Shown here: positions 1 to 5,336 of the stretch, piece after piece
Layout: each line of letters opens with the position of its first letter
Numbering within the stretch: position 1 is the first letter of the stretch
DNA from: an uncultured Prevotella sp.
Lineage (GTDB): Bacteria; Bacteroidota; Bacteroidia; Bacteroidales; Bacteroidaceae
Assembly (NCBI GenBank): GCA_934229335.1
Contig: CAKQDQ010000148.1
Coordinates: forward strand, 1 to 5,665
Direction: 5' to 3'
Length of the DNA: 5,665 nucleotides
Translations under genes and position numbers: made by a program
Notes under the pieces: generated by a model
What the model was told of the DNA's origin: nothing
The model's database searches: none
What the model saw: the letters and a program-made list of their open reading frames with translations, nothing else

Positions 1-213
1 TATTTTTATAGTTTCCACACCTCGCATAACTTCATTCTGGTATGCTTCTTCCTCAGACATAGTGATATGATGTTTTGCCATACATTGCTTCCATGCTTTC
101 GCATGATTGGGCATAGAGTTGTATAATACGCCGTCCATGTCAAAGAGTACTGTCTTTGGAATGAACTTTTCAAATCTATGTTTGCATAGATATTGCTTGA
201 TGATATCATTCAT
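1..213 (-). CDS. HAD-superfamily hydrolase (beta-phosphoglucomutase-like), N-terminal part
   Basis: The first 71 residues of a haloacid-dehalogenase-superfamily enzyme are visible; the gene runs off the left edge, so the C-terminus is missing. Residues 20-33 read KTVLFDMDGVLYNS, the classic HAD motif I (DxDGxxxxS), with Asp25 as the expected nucleophile and Asp27 as the general acid/base. Residues 34-71 (NHAKAW, then SEEEAY) look like the start of the helical cap of the phosphatase/beta-phosphoglucomutase subgroup, so the substrate is probably a small sugar phosphate; this is inference from the family. The ATG at 213 is the only reasonable start: the frame upstream meets TAG at 231-229 with no other start codon, and the next Met is inside motif I. 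The leader is A/T-rich with no Shine-Dalgarno sequence. It follows the chaperone gene's terminator by about 45 nt, and I see no consensus promoter in that gap, so it may depend on read-through or a weak promoter. Confidence 0.85.
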   Translation of the reverse strand, partial: MNDIIKQYLCKHRFEKFIPKTVLFDMDGVLYNSMPNHAKAWKQCMAKHHITMSEEEAYQNEVMRGVETIKI

Positions 214-258
214 ATATGAGTAATTATGCTATGTAAGTTCCGACGTTAGTTTATGACT

Positions 259-292
259 AAAAAAGAGAGACACACATATTCTTGTGTGTCTC
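259..292 (-). terminator. Rho-independent terminator of the PpiD-like gene
   Basis: A perfect 10-bp stem (267-276 with 283-292, GAGACACACA and its complement) closes a 6-nt loop. Read on the minus strand it is followed after TC by a run of six T (264-259). It lies 37 nt beyond the stop codon of the chaperone gene. On the plus strand there is only a weaker, displaced T run (299-303), and no plus-strand gene ends here, so minus-strand use is favoured. Confidence 0.88.
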
Positions 293-328
293 CCTTCGTT
301 TTTCTATTGGTCTATGTTCTAAATATTA

Positions 329-2473
329 TTAGAAGAACATATATCTGTTGTCAGTGATATCTGCGTTTATGTAAAGCTCTTGCATAAAGTTACCAGCAGC
401 CTGCATAGCACGCTGTGCCATACGTTGCTCGTATGATTTAGCGTCATATTTCTGACCGCGATTTTTCTTTGCAGTAACTTGGAAGAGATAAACACCTCCA
501 TTACCTTTTACTGCGTGTGCAGAGAACTGACCTGCCTTTGTTGCAGCAACGGCACCGCTAAGTGCTGGTTCTGTTGTTCCTGCGATACCGACGAAAGCTG
601 GTGCAGCGAATGTAATTTGAGGTATCTGTGTTATCTGTGCGCCCTTAGCCTTAGCTGCGTTGATATTCTTTACACCGTTAGCCTTTGCCATAAGGATTTC
701 AGCCTTTTTGTCTTTCATTACCTCAGCTTTTACCATTTCTTTTACCATGGCATCGTCAAGAGTGCGGTAACCTTTCTCGTGAATCTTCGTTACGACAAGA
801 ACCAAGAACGCGTCGTTGTTACCACATTCATAGAGAGGAGATACCTGATTCTCCTTTGCCTCATATGCCCACTTTAGTGCTTCGTGAGTGCCTGGGATGT
901 TGGCGATGAGGTGCTGAGCACTTCTAACGTCTTGTAGTTCTTGAACGTTGTAACCGTATTTCTTAGCGTTCTTCTCCAGTCCTTCAAGGCTCTGGTTTTC
1001 TGAAACATACTGAGAGAACTTATTGTATGCCTTGCTCTGTGTGTTATCAGAGAATGCGATGTTCGTCTTGATAACAGCGGCTACATATTTAGTTTGGAAA
1101 TTCTTGCGGTCTGTAACCTTAACGATAATGTTACCAGAAGCTGTAGAGATATTGCGTGTCTCGCCAACATTCATAGTATTAAGAGCGTTAAGGAAAGTCT
1201 TGTCGTCGGCACCTATAGTAGTAGCAAACTGATACTGCTGTGATGTCATCCAACGCTTCTCGCCTGTCTGACCGTACTTTTTAGCTAATGCATCCCACTG
1301 TGTAGCGTCAGCAGAGAGGGCGTTAATGATAGAATCTGCACGACCGTTGGCTTCTGCTGTGGTCTCGCCAGCAACCTGTATTGTCTGGAATTCTACTGAG
1401 TCAGGCAGCTCCTGCTTAGAAATGAGTTTAACGATGTTAAGAGTGTTATCTGCCGCATTTTCCTTTACAGCTGTTGTTGCACCGACAGCCATAGAGTCAA
1501 TCTGCTGTGCTATGTCAGTAGGATAAGCAGATTTCAGTACAGGTACTCCAAGGTATGCTACCTGACTGTTAGCCTTACGTATAATTTCAGCAGGGTCTGC
1601 AGCAGCAGCGAGGTTTGTTGCATAAGTTTTCATCTGCTTGTTGAGTTCAGCACGGTCTGTTGCAGATGCTTTTACTTGATATGCAACGTACTTAATGTCA
1701 CGTGTTTCCTCGTACTGTTTGAATCGTGGCTTAAGCTCGTCATACTTAGCTTTGAGGTCGGCATCACTAATCTTTACATCTTTATCAGCTACAGAGTTAT
1801 AAGTGAAAGCCGCCAACTGTATGTTAGCTTCAGTATTTTCTTCTTCAAATGCTTGTTTGGCTTCAATAGGGTTGGACAAGAAGCAAGAAGCAAGAAGAGT
1901 CTGATACTTTTGTGAAAGCGTCTGTTGACGCAGCGTCTTCTCTACAAACTGCCAGAAGTTGTATATAGTACGATACTGTTCTGCCTGTTGTGGGTTAGAC
2001 GTCTTAGCCTTATTGTATTCGTTTACAAATTGCTTCAGTGCGTTAGCGTCAAATCGTCCTGTCTGTTGGTTTACGAAAGGTGTCTGCAAAAGCATTGGGT
2101 TAGTGCCTTGGTTCAAAATGCTTCGCATCTCATCGTCAGTAACAGTAAGTCCCAGTTCTTTAGCTTCTTTTGCTATCAGAGCTGTCTGGATATAAGTGTT
2201 CCATACTACATCGCGAACTTGGTTTAGCTCTTCTTCAGTAAGGTTATCCTTGTTTTGCGTCATTTTGATGACATCAGTGTACTCGTCTACAAGTTCCTGA
2301 AAGTCCTGATAGCTAATTTTTTCACCAAGCACCTTGGCTACTTGTTGGCGTTCGTTGTTCTTAGTTGATTCCCAAGAACGAACGGCTTCTTCGGCGATGA
2401 AAGCAAAGAGACCTAAGCCGATAATGCCTACCAGTAGAGCTCCCTTGCTTCTGATTTTTCCTAATACTGCCAT
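329..2473 (-). CDS. PpiD-like peptidyl-prolyl isomerase / periplasmic membrane-anchored chaperone
   Basis: This 714-residue protein has the PpiD layout. A short basic N-terminus is followed by one membrane segment (about residues 11-27, GALLVGIIGLGLFAF), which would anchor it in the inner membrane with the rest in the periplasm. A SurA-N-like helical chaperone region covers about 45-200 and includes a helix ending KEAKELGLTVTDDEM. A region around 355-455 fits a parvulin (PpiC) fold, ending GETRNISTASGNIIVKV, and another parvulin-like tail (GQFSAHAVKGNGGVYLFQV) lies near 648-666. Proteins of this family help newly exported envelope and outer-membrane proteins fold. The parvulin region lacks the usual HILV-type first strand and the GGxLG signature, so catalysis is doubtful and a holdase role is more likely (inference). 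The length matches Bacteroidota relatives. The ATG at 2473 directly precedes the membrane segment. The gene has its own consensus promoter and terminator, so it is probably monocistronic. Orthology to E. coli ppiD is by architecture only. Confidence 0.93.
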   Translation of the reverse strand: MAVLGKIRSKGALLVGIIGLGLFAFIAEEAVRSWESTKNNERQQVAKVLGEKISYQDFQELVDEYTDVIKMTQNKDNLTEEELNQVRDVVWNTYIQTALIAKEAKELGLTVTDDEMRSILNQGTNPMLLQTPFVNQQTGRFDANALKQFVNEYNKAKTSNPQQAEQYRTIYNFWQFVEKTLRQQTLSQKYQTLLASCFLSNPIEAKQAFEEENTEANIQLAAFTYNSVADKDVKISDADLKAKYDELKPRFKQYEETRDIKYVAYQVKASATDRAELNKQMKTYATNLAAAADPAEIIRKANSQVAYLGVPVLKSAYPTDIAQQIDSMAVGATTAVKENAADNTLNIVKLISKQELPDSVEFQTIQVAGETTAEANGRADSIINALSADATQWDALAKKYGQTGEKRWMTSQQYQFATTIGADDKTFLNALNTMNVGETRNISTASGNIIVKVTDRKNFQTKYVAAVIKTNIAFSDNTQSKAYNKFSQYVSENQSLEGLEKNAKKYGYNVQELQDVRSAQHLIANIPGTHEALKWAYEAKENQVSPLYECGNNDAFLVLVVTKIHEKGYRTLDDAMVKEMVKAEVMKDKKAEILMAKANGVKNINAAKAKGAQITQIPQITFAAPAFVGIAGTTEPALSGAVAATKAGQFSAHAVKGNGGVYLFQVTAKKNRGQKYDAKSYEQRMAQRAMQAAGNFMQELYINADITDNRYMFF

Positions 2474-2545
2474 TTCTTGAATTTTATGATTTTAGTTTTT
2501 GTTTATTATTTTATACAATGTACCCGTAAAGATACAAAGACGGCA

Positions 2546-2577
2546 CAAAGGTAGTGATTTTTTCTTAATTGAACAAA
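2546..2577 (-). promoter_or_regulatory. Bacteroidetes-type promoter of the PpiD-like gene
   Basis: On the minus strand, TTTG (2577-2574) is followed after exactly 20 nt by TACCTTTG (2553-2546), matching the -33 TTTG and -7 TAnnTTTG boxes of the Bacteroidetes primary sigma factor. The expected transcription start is near 2538-2541, giving a leader of about 65 nt before the ATG at 2473. The box sequences, the spacer length and the C before the -7 TTTG equal those of the tRNA promoter at 3096-3127. Confidence 0.85.
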
Positions 2578-2834
2578 TTTTGCGTAATAAAAATATGTGT
2601 GTGTGATGTTCTGCTCTTCTTGTTGGTTTAGAGGTAGTGGCGTGTTGGGTTGTTAATTAGGTGATATTTGTATTAGATGGTAAAAGCTATGGTTGGCTTT
2701 TTGTGGTTGATTCCGATTTTGTATAGTGGGTTGCATGCCAATTCGGTAACGTTTCCTTTTATTGTACCCTTGTTAGGAATTCAGAGGCTCCTCTTACGTA
2801 GCAATGATTTTGAATATAAAATTATGTGGGGTAG
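2578..2834. other. Intergenic stretch with no recognisable feature
   Basis: This lies between the tRNA terminator and the chaperone promoter. The plus strand is strikingly rich in T and G and poor in C, especially 2590-2730. I find no gene: the only open frame of any length (2677-2880, plus) resembles no protein family I know and runs into the tRNA terminator. The only small dyad is AGAGG-CT-CCTCT near 2784-2795, whose loop is too short for a stable hairpin. Confidence 0.6.
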
Positions 2835-2871
2835 AAAAACAAAAAAAGAGAAGTTTAATAACTCCTCTTTT
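2835..2871 (-). terminator. Rho-independent terminator of the tRNA-Asp operon
   Basis: The hairpin has a 7-bp base (2844-2850 with 2865-2871), one A-C mismatch (2851/2864), a 4-bp upper stem (2852-2855 with 2860-2863) and a TAAT loop. On the minus strand the stem runs into a long T tract broken by a single G (complement of 2847-2835). It begins 12 nt beyond the CCA end of the second tRNA, so it should end the two-tRNA transcript. Confidence 0.82.
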
Positions 2872-2883
2872 CTTAGTTAATGT

Positions 2884-2960
2884 TGGCGGTGCGTACGGGA
2901 CTCGGACCCGTGACCTCCAGCGTGACAGGCTGGCATTCTAACCAACTGAACTAACGCACC
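2884..2960 (-). tRNA. tRNA-Asp (anticodon GTC), downstream copy
   Basis: The full cloverleaf can be drawn. Acceptor GGTGCGT pairs with ACGCACC, the D stem is GTTC/GAAT, the anticodon stem is CCAGC/GCTGG around loop CTGTCAC with anticodon GTC at 2926-2924, and the T stem is ACGGG/CCCGT. Discriminator G73 and the CCA end (2886-2884) are encoded. The T loop is TCCGAGT rather than the near-universal TTC-type start, so position 55 is C. The gene is identical to the copy at 2977-3053 and second in the transcript. Confidence 0.97.
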
Positions 2961-2976
2961 ATGCTTTCGGAAATGT

Positions 2977-3053
2977 TGGCGGTGCGTACGGGACTCGGAC
3001 CCGTGACCTCCAGCGTGACAGGCTGGCATTCTAACCAACTGAACTAACGCACC
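2977..3053 (-). tRNA. tRNA-Asp (anticodon GTC), upstream copy
   Basis: All 77 nt, including the encoded CCA, are identical to the copy at 2884-2960, with the anticodon GTC at 3019-3017. It is first in the transcript, about 35 nt after the expected start from the promoter at 3096-3127. A 16-nt spacer (2961-2976) separates the two genes, short enough that they are surely cotranscribed and cut apart by tRNA processing enzymes. It has the same C55 in the T loop. Confidence 0.97.
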
Positions 3054-3095
3054 ATTTTGTTTGCTTGTTGTAAGCGTTATTTCCTAATTGCGATG

Positions 3096-3127
3096 CAAAG
3101 GTACTGCTTTTTGATTAATCTACCAAA
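3096..3127 (-). promoter_or_regulatory. Bacteroidetes-type promoter of the tRNA-Asp pair
   Basis: On the minus strand, TTTG (3127-3124) is separated by exactly 20 nt from TACCTTTG (3103-3096), a full match to the Bacteroidetes -33/-7 consensus. The expected start is near 3088-3091, about 35 nt before the first tRNA. No other gene lies between it and the tRNAs. Confidence 0.87.
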
Positions 3128-3233
3128 TGTTTTTCTGCTTTTTTTAAGAAAAAGTGTTATTTACGTGTGTTTTGATGCTTAAAACAGTATAATTGTATTA
3201 AAAAGACTGTTTGTAAGCCTTCTTATTAATGCG

Positions 3234-3369
3234 AATTTTCTCACCATGGCAGAACTAAAACAAGTTTGGCTCTGTTCATTTTGCTTAACGAAAAATGTTT
3301 ATATACGTGCATTTTTTTCGCCATGCCAAACCTGAAGTAGGTTTTGCTTTATTTATCTTGCAAAACGAA
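3234..3369. repeat. Diverged direct repeat, two 59-bp copies with a 77-bp period
   Basis: Bases 3234-3292 and 3311-3369 align without gaps with 42 of 59 positions identical (71%); 11 of the 17 differences are transitions. The best-kept blocks are CCATG near the left, GTTT in the middle and AACGAA at the right end. The right copy forms two alternative small hairpins: AAACCT/AGGTTT (3328-3333 with 3339-3344) and GTTTTGC/GCAAAAC (3341-3347 with 3360-3366). The second is partly kept in the left copy, with one mismatch and one G-T pair. Function is unknown; it could be an old intergenic repeat family or a pair of regulatory sites. Confidence 0.7.
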
Positions 3370-3422
3370 GAGGTAGGATTAGGTGTAAATATGGTTTGAA
3401 ACGCATTTTTTTTCTTGCTCTA

Positions 3423-3511
3423 TTATGATAACTATCATATCGCATTACGATATGTATGTAATCGTCTCGTGATTTGCCGTAAATCGTAATGCGAAAGGAT
3501 AGTGATTGTAA
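3423..3511. repeat. 89-nt near-perfect inverted repeat (long hairpin)
   Basis: Arms 3423-3451 and 3483-3511 pair over 29 positions with 24 Watson-Crick pairs, two G-T pairs and three mismatches (3430/3504, 3437/3497, 3439/3495). The innermost 11 bp (CGCATTACGAT and its complement) are perfect. The 31-nt apical segment (3452-3482) has its own small dyad (AATC/GATT, 3460-3463 with 3471-3474). The G-T pairs favour folding of a plus-strand RNA, since they become A-C mismatches on the minus strand, but a DNA-level role is equally possible. It lies just beyond the PIN-gene terminator in the direction of that gene's transcription. Confidence 0.8.
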
Positions 3512-3518
3512 AGGGGAC

Positions 3519-3564
3519 AAAAAAAGACTGCAAACGGCTTTTGTTTTACGTTCGCAGTCTTTTT
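3519..3564 (-). terminator. Rho-independent terminator of the PIN-domain gene
   Basis: An 11-bp stem (AAAAAGACTGC, 3521-3531, with 3554-3564) is extended beyond one mismatch by 4 bp (3533-3536 with 3549-3552), closing a 12-nt loop. On the minus strand it ends in seven T (complement of 3525-3519). It lies 45 nt past the stop of the PIN-domain gene. The plus-strand side also ends in five T, so it could work in both directions, though no plus-strand gene enters it. Confidence 0.88.
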
Positions 3565-3608
3565 AAGTTTTATACCTTCCTTTATATGAAAGTTGTGGTA
3601 TATTATTA

Positions 3609-5198
3609 TTATTTGCCAGACGGTATGTTGCTTTCGGAGATATTTGCAGATGTCTGTGTCTTGTCTACATTCTGGTCCGTTGCCGTTTTCTTACGTTGTG
3701 GTTTACGTTTCGGTCTTGGTTTAGCCTTAACCTCAGCCACGTTTTGTTTTACGTCGTTTGTCGTACTGTTGTTATTTGTCGTTTGTTGCTGTGCAACAGA
3801 ATCTGGTTGTACAGGCTTAAGTGCAACTTGCGGTTGTGGCTTGGGTTGCGCTTTCTTCTGTGGCTGTGCTTGTTGTAATTTTTGCGCTTGTTCCTGTTTC
3901 TTTTGTAGTTCTAACTGCTTCTTTTGTTGCAGCAGCTTCTGTTGCCCTTGTGTTTTCTCTTGTTCGTTAAAGAGATTATCAGCTCTGTGTTTATCGCCAG
4001 GTTTAAACGCCTCCAAGTTTAATTCAAGTGGTTCTGGTCTGTTTCGCGTTATCTTTCTTTCTATATCGCTCATCCATGGCACACCGGCTGCCATCTGTAT
4101 GTAGTGGTATTGCTTGGTATAGAAGTCTAATTGCTTTAGATCGTCGAAAGTGAAGACCATAGGTCGCAATGGCGCATAACTTTTGTCCCATTCCTCATCA
4201 GGAATATTGTTGTATCTTTGCAGGTCATCGCAGATGCCTATAGCCCTTATTGCCACAGATGCGTCGTTGGTTAACAGCAGCACCTTCTTACCGTTGGCGA
4301 AAAGTTCTGCTACTTTTCTTATAATGGCAGGGTCGGCAAAGGCAGCGTGATGCGATTCTGCTCCTATGCCGTCTATCCTCAGTCTGTTTTCGCGTTGTTG
4401 CGCCAGAATAAGGCGTTTGGCAAGTCGTGCCGCGGTATTAAGGCACACTATATTATCTGTAAAGTCCGCGTCACGGTGGTTAGCAGGGTCAAGCATAGAG
4501 GCGAATCTGTCTATTTCTTCGTATGTCTCGCCAAGAATTATGAAGCGTCCGCTGCGATAGTAAGTCAGTTTCGAGATAAACTCTAATTGTCTTTCAAACT
4601 GTAGACGAGCGTTATAGCGTGGATCAGAGTGACTTGATGTGTAACCTATAAGTAACTCTAACCAAATGTTAGTGTCGCTTATCACTACATCATAGTCCAA
4701 AACCCTTGCCAATGTCTCTTCAAGAAAGCGGTGTCTCACCTCAATCTCTTCCAGAGTAAGTTGCTGTATCTGCTGATCTGTCAGAACGATGCTGCGCATA
4801 GGAGCTTGCAACAGGTCTATTATGTTGTTGATTCTTATGTTTGGCAGCGATGGTACAGACAGTGTTTGCCTTATGGGTTCCTGTGGCGTAGAAGGTTCAT
4901 TGATAGTGGTCGTCTCCTGTTTATTGTCAGTAACGACCGTTTCTGTGGCTTGGGTAACGCTGGCGTTGTTGTTATTGTTTTCATTACCATTTTCAACAGG
5001 TACTTCAACTTCTGTTGCCGTAGGTTCCTTTCTTGCCTTTATGCTTCTCGCCTTTGTCGCGGTTTTCTTCGCTTCTTCTCCTTTAGTCTTTCCCGTTGTC
5101 TTTCTTGCAGTTCTTTTATTCGCTTTCGTCTTGGGGGAATTGTTGGCTGGAGCCTCAGTTTGTAGAGCCTCCTGATTGTGTTGTTCGTTGTTCTCCAT
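3609..5198 (-). CDS. PIN-domain protein with long basic low-complexity tails (putative ribonuclease)
   Basis: This 529-residue protein has three parts. Residues 1-110 are disordered-looking, with a Lys/Arg/Thr/Ala-rich stretch (about 22-58) and then Asn/Thr/Glu-rich sequence. Residues about 165-360 look like a PIN nuclease domain: SDTNIW supplies Asp175, LGET supplies Glu224, DADFTDNIV supplies Asp245/Asp248, and LLLTNDASV supplies Asp312, the four-acid pattern that binds divalent metal in PIN RNases. Residues about 405-529 are Gln/Lys-rich, probably coiled coil at 410-445, ending in a basic PRPKRKPQRKK segment. PIN domains usually cut RNA; the basic tails suggest RNA binding, but target and role are unknown. 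It is far larger than VapC toxins and has no antitoxin neighbour. I chose the ATG at 5198 because the typical low-complexity coding sequence begins there. In-frame starts extend to a GTG at 5273, but those 25 codons look noncoding. No consensus promoter is visible upstream, so cotranscription with the dehydrogenase gene is possible. Confidence 0.85.
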   Translation of the reverse strand: MENNEQHNQEALQTEAPANNSPKTKANKRTARKTTGKTKGEEAKKTATKARSIKARKEPTATEVEVPVENGNENNNNNASVTQATETVVTDNKQETTTINEPSTPQEPIRQTLSVPSLPNIRINNIIDLLQAPMRSIVLTDQQIQQLTLEEIEVRHRFLEETLARVLDYDVVISDTNIWLELLIGYTSSHSDPRYNARLQFERQLEFISKLTYYRSGRFIILGETYEEIDRFASMLDPANHRDADFTDNIVCLNTAARLAKRLILAQQRENRLRIDGIGAESHHAAFADPAIIRKVAELFANGKKVLLLTNDASVAIRAIGICDDLQRYNNIPDEEWDKSYAPLRPMVFTFDDLKQLDFYTKQYHYIQMAAGVPWMSDIERKITRNRPEPLELNLEAFKPGDKHRADNLFNEQEKTQGQQKLLQQKKQLELQKKQEQAQKLQQAQPQKKAQPKPQPQVALKPVQPDSVAQQQTTNNNSTTNDVKQNVAEVKAKPRPKRKPQRKKTATDQNVDKTQTSANISESNIPSGK

Positions 5199-5336
5199 TA
5201 AGAATAAAAATGTTTGGTGGTTTCGTCGTTTGACCAACATAGATATGGGGATTGGCATGAATGTTTCAGACACTCATGTGGTCATCTTCCGTAGTATTAG
5301 TGTAGTACCGTCAAAAATCGCCAAAACCGTGAGGTG
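5199..5336. other. Gap between the dehydrogenase and PIN genes, no clear signals
   Basis: No hairpin followed by a T tract is visible after the dehydrogenase stop. The nearest promoter-like string on the minus strand is TATGTTGG (5244-5237), one base off TAnnTTTG but with no TTTG about 20 nt upstream. The lack of both signals leaves open read-through into the PIN gene. A short direct repeat, GTAGTA, occurs twice (near 5291 and 5302) with no evident meaning. Confidence 0.5.

Larger units (their letters stand above)
2879..3055 (-). repeat. Perfect tandem duplication carrying the tRNA-Asp genes
   Basis: Bases 2879-2962 and 2972-3055 are identical with a 93-bp period. The identity covers the tRNA plus about five bases on the 3' side and two on the 5' side, and stops there. 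This fits tandem gene duplication kept identical by recombination or selection. It is not an attachment-site copy of only the tRNA 3' end, because both copies are complete. Confidence 0.9.
3054..3608. other. Long structured intergenic region between the PIN gene and the tRNA-Asp pair
   Basis: This 555-nt A/T-rich gap has no credible coding sequence on either strand. From right to left it holds the PIN-gene terminator (3519-3564), the long inverted repeat (3423-3511), the diverged direct repeats (3234-3369), about 100 nt without strong features and the tRNA promoter (3096-3127). A weak 7-bp dyad (AAACAGT at 3182-3188, ACTGTTT at 3206-3212) is also present. No perfect TAnnTTTG promoter is visible on the plus strand. 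Confidence 0.7.

Noticed and set aside
6..209. A 67-codon open frame on the minus strand
   Set aside because: It is a shifted frame of the HAD gene. The frame starting at 213 encodes the HAD motif and runs off the window edge, while this one resembles nothing.
479..2227. Several 66-132-codon plus-strand frames antisense to the chaperone gene
   Set aside because: They are shadows of a well-supported gene, with no family resemblance and no plus-strand promoters or terminators serving them.
2677..2880. A 67-codon plus-strand frame in the intergenic stretch
   Set aside because: It has a hydrophobic start but no known family, no promoter, and runs through the tRNA terminator hairpin; T/G-rich DNA gives such frames easily.
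2884..3053. Possible integration site (duplicated tRNA 3' end)
   Set aside because: Both tRNA copies are complete and only 16 nt apart, with no integrase or foreign cargo between, so this is ordinary tandem gene duplication.
3182..3212. Inverted repeat AAACAGT/ACTGTTT
   Set aside because: Only 7 A/T-heavy base pairs around a 17-nt loop in A/T-rich DNA; not clearly above chance.
3390..3398. Possible plus-strand promoter (TATGGTTTG) driving a hairpin RNA
   Set aside because: The gap between TA and TTTG is three bases rather than two, and there is no TTTG about 20 nt upstream.
3234..3511. CRISPR-like array
   Set aside because: Only two repeat copies, only 71% identical, with an 18-nt gap and no cas genes.
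3502..4104. A 200-codon plus-strand frame, very rich in Cys and Phe
   Set aside because: It is antisense to the Gln/Lys-rich tail of the PIN gene; its Cys richness is the mirror of CAA/AAG/GCA-type codons, and its start overlaps the PIN-gene terminator and the inverted repeat.
4347..5175. Overlapping plus-strand frames antisense to the PIN gene
   Set aside because: They are mutually overlapping shadows with low-complexity composition that mirrors the PIN gene's tails.
3609..5198. Toxin-antitoxin module based on the PIN domain
   Set aside because: The protein is about four times the size of VapC toxins and no small antitoxin gene precedes or overlaps it.
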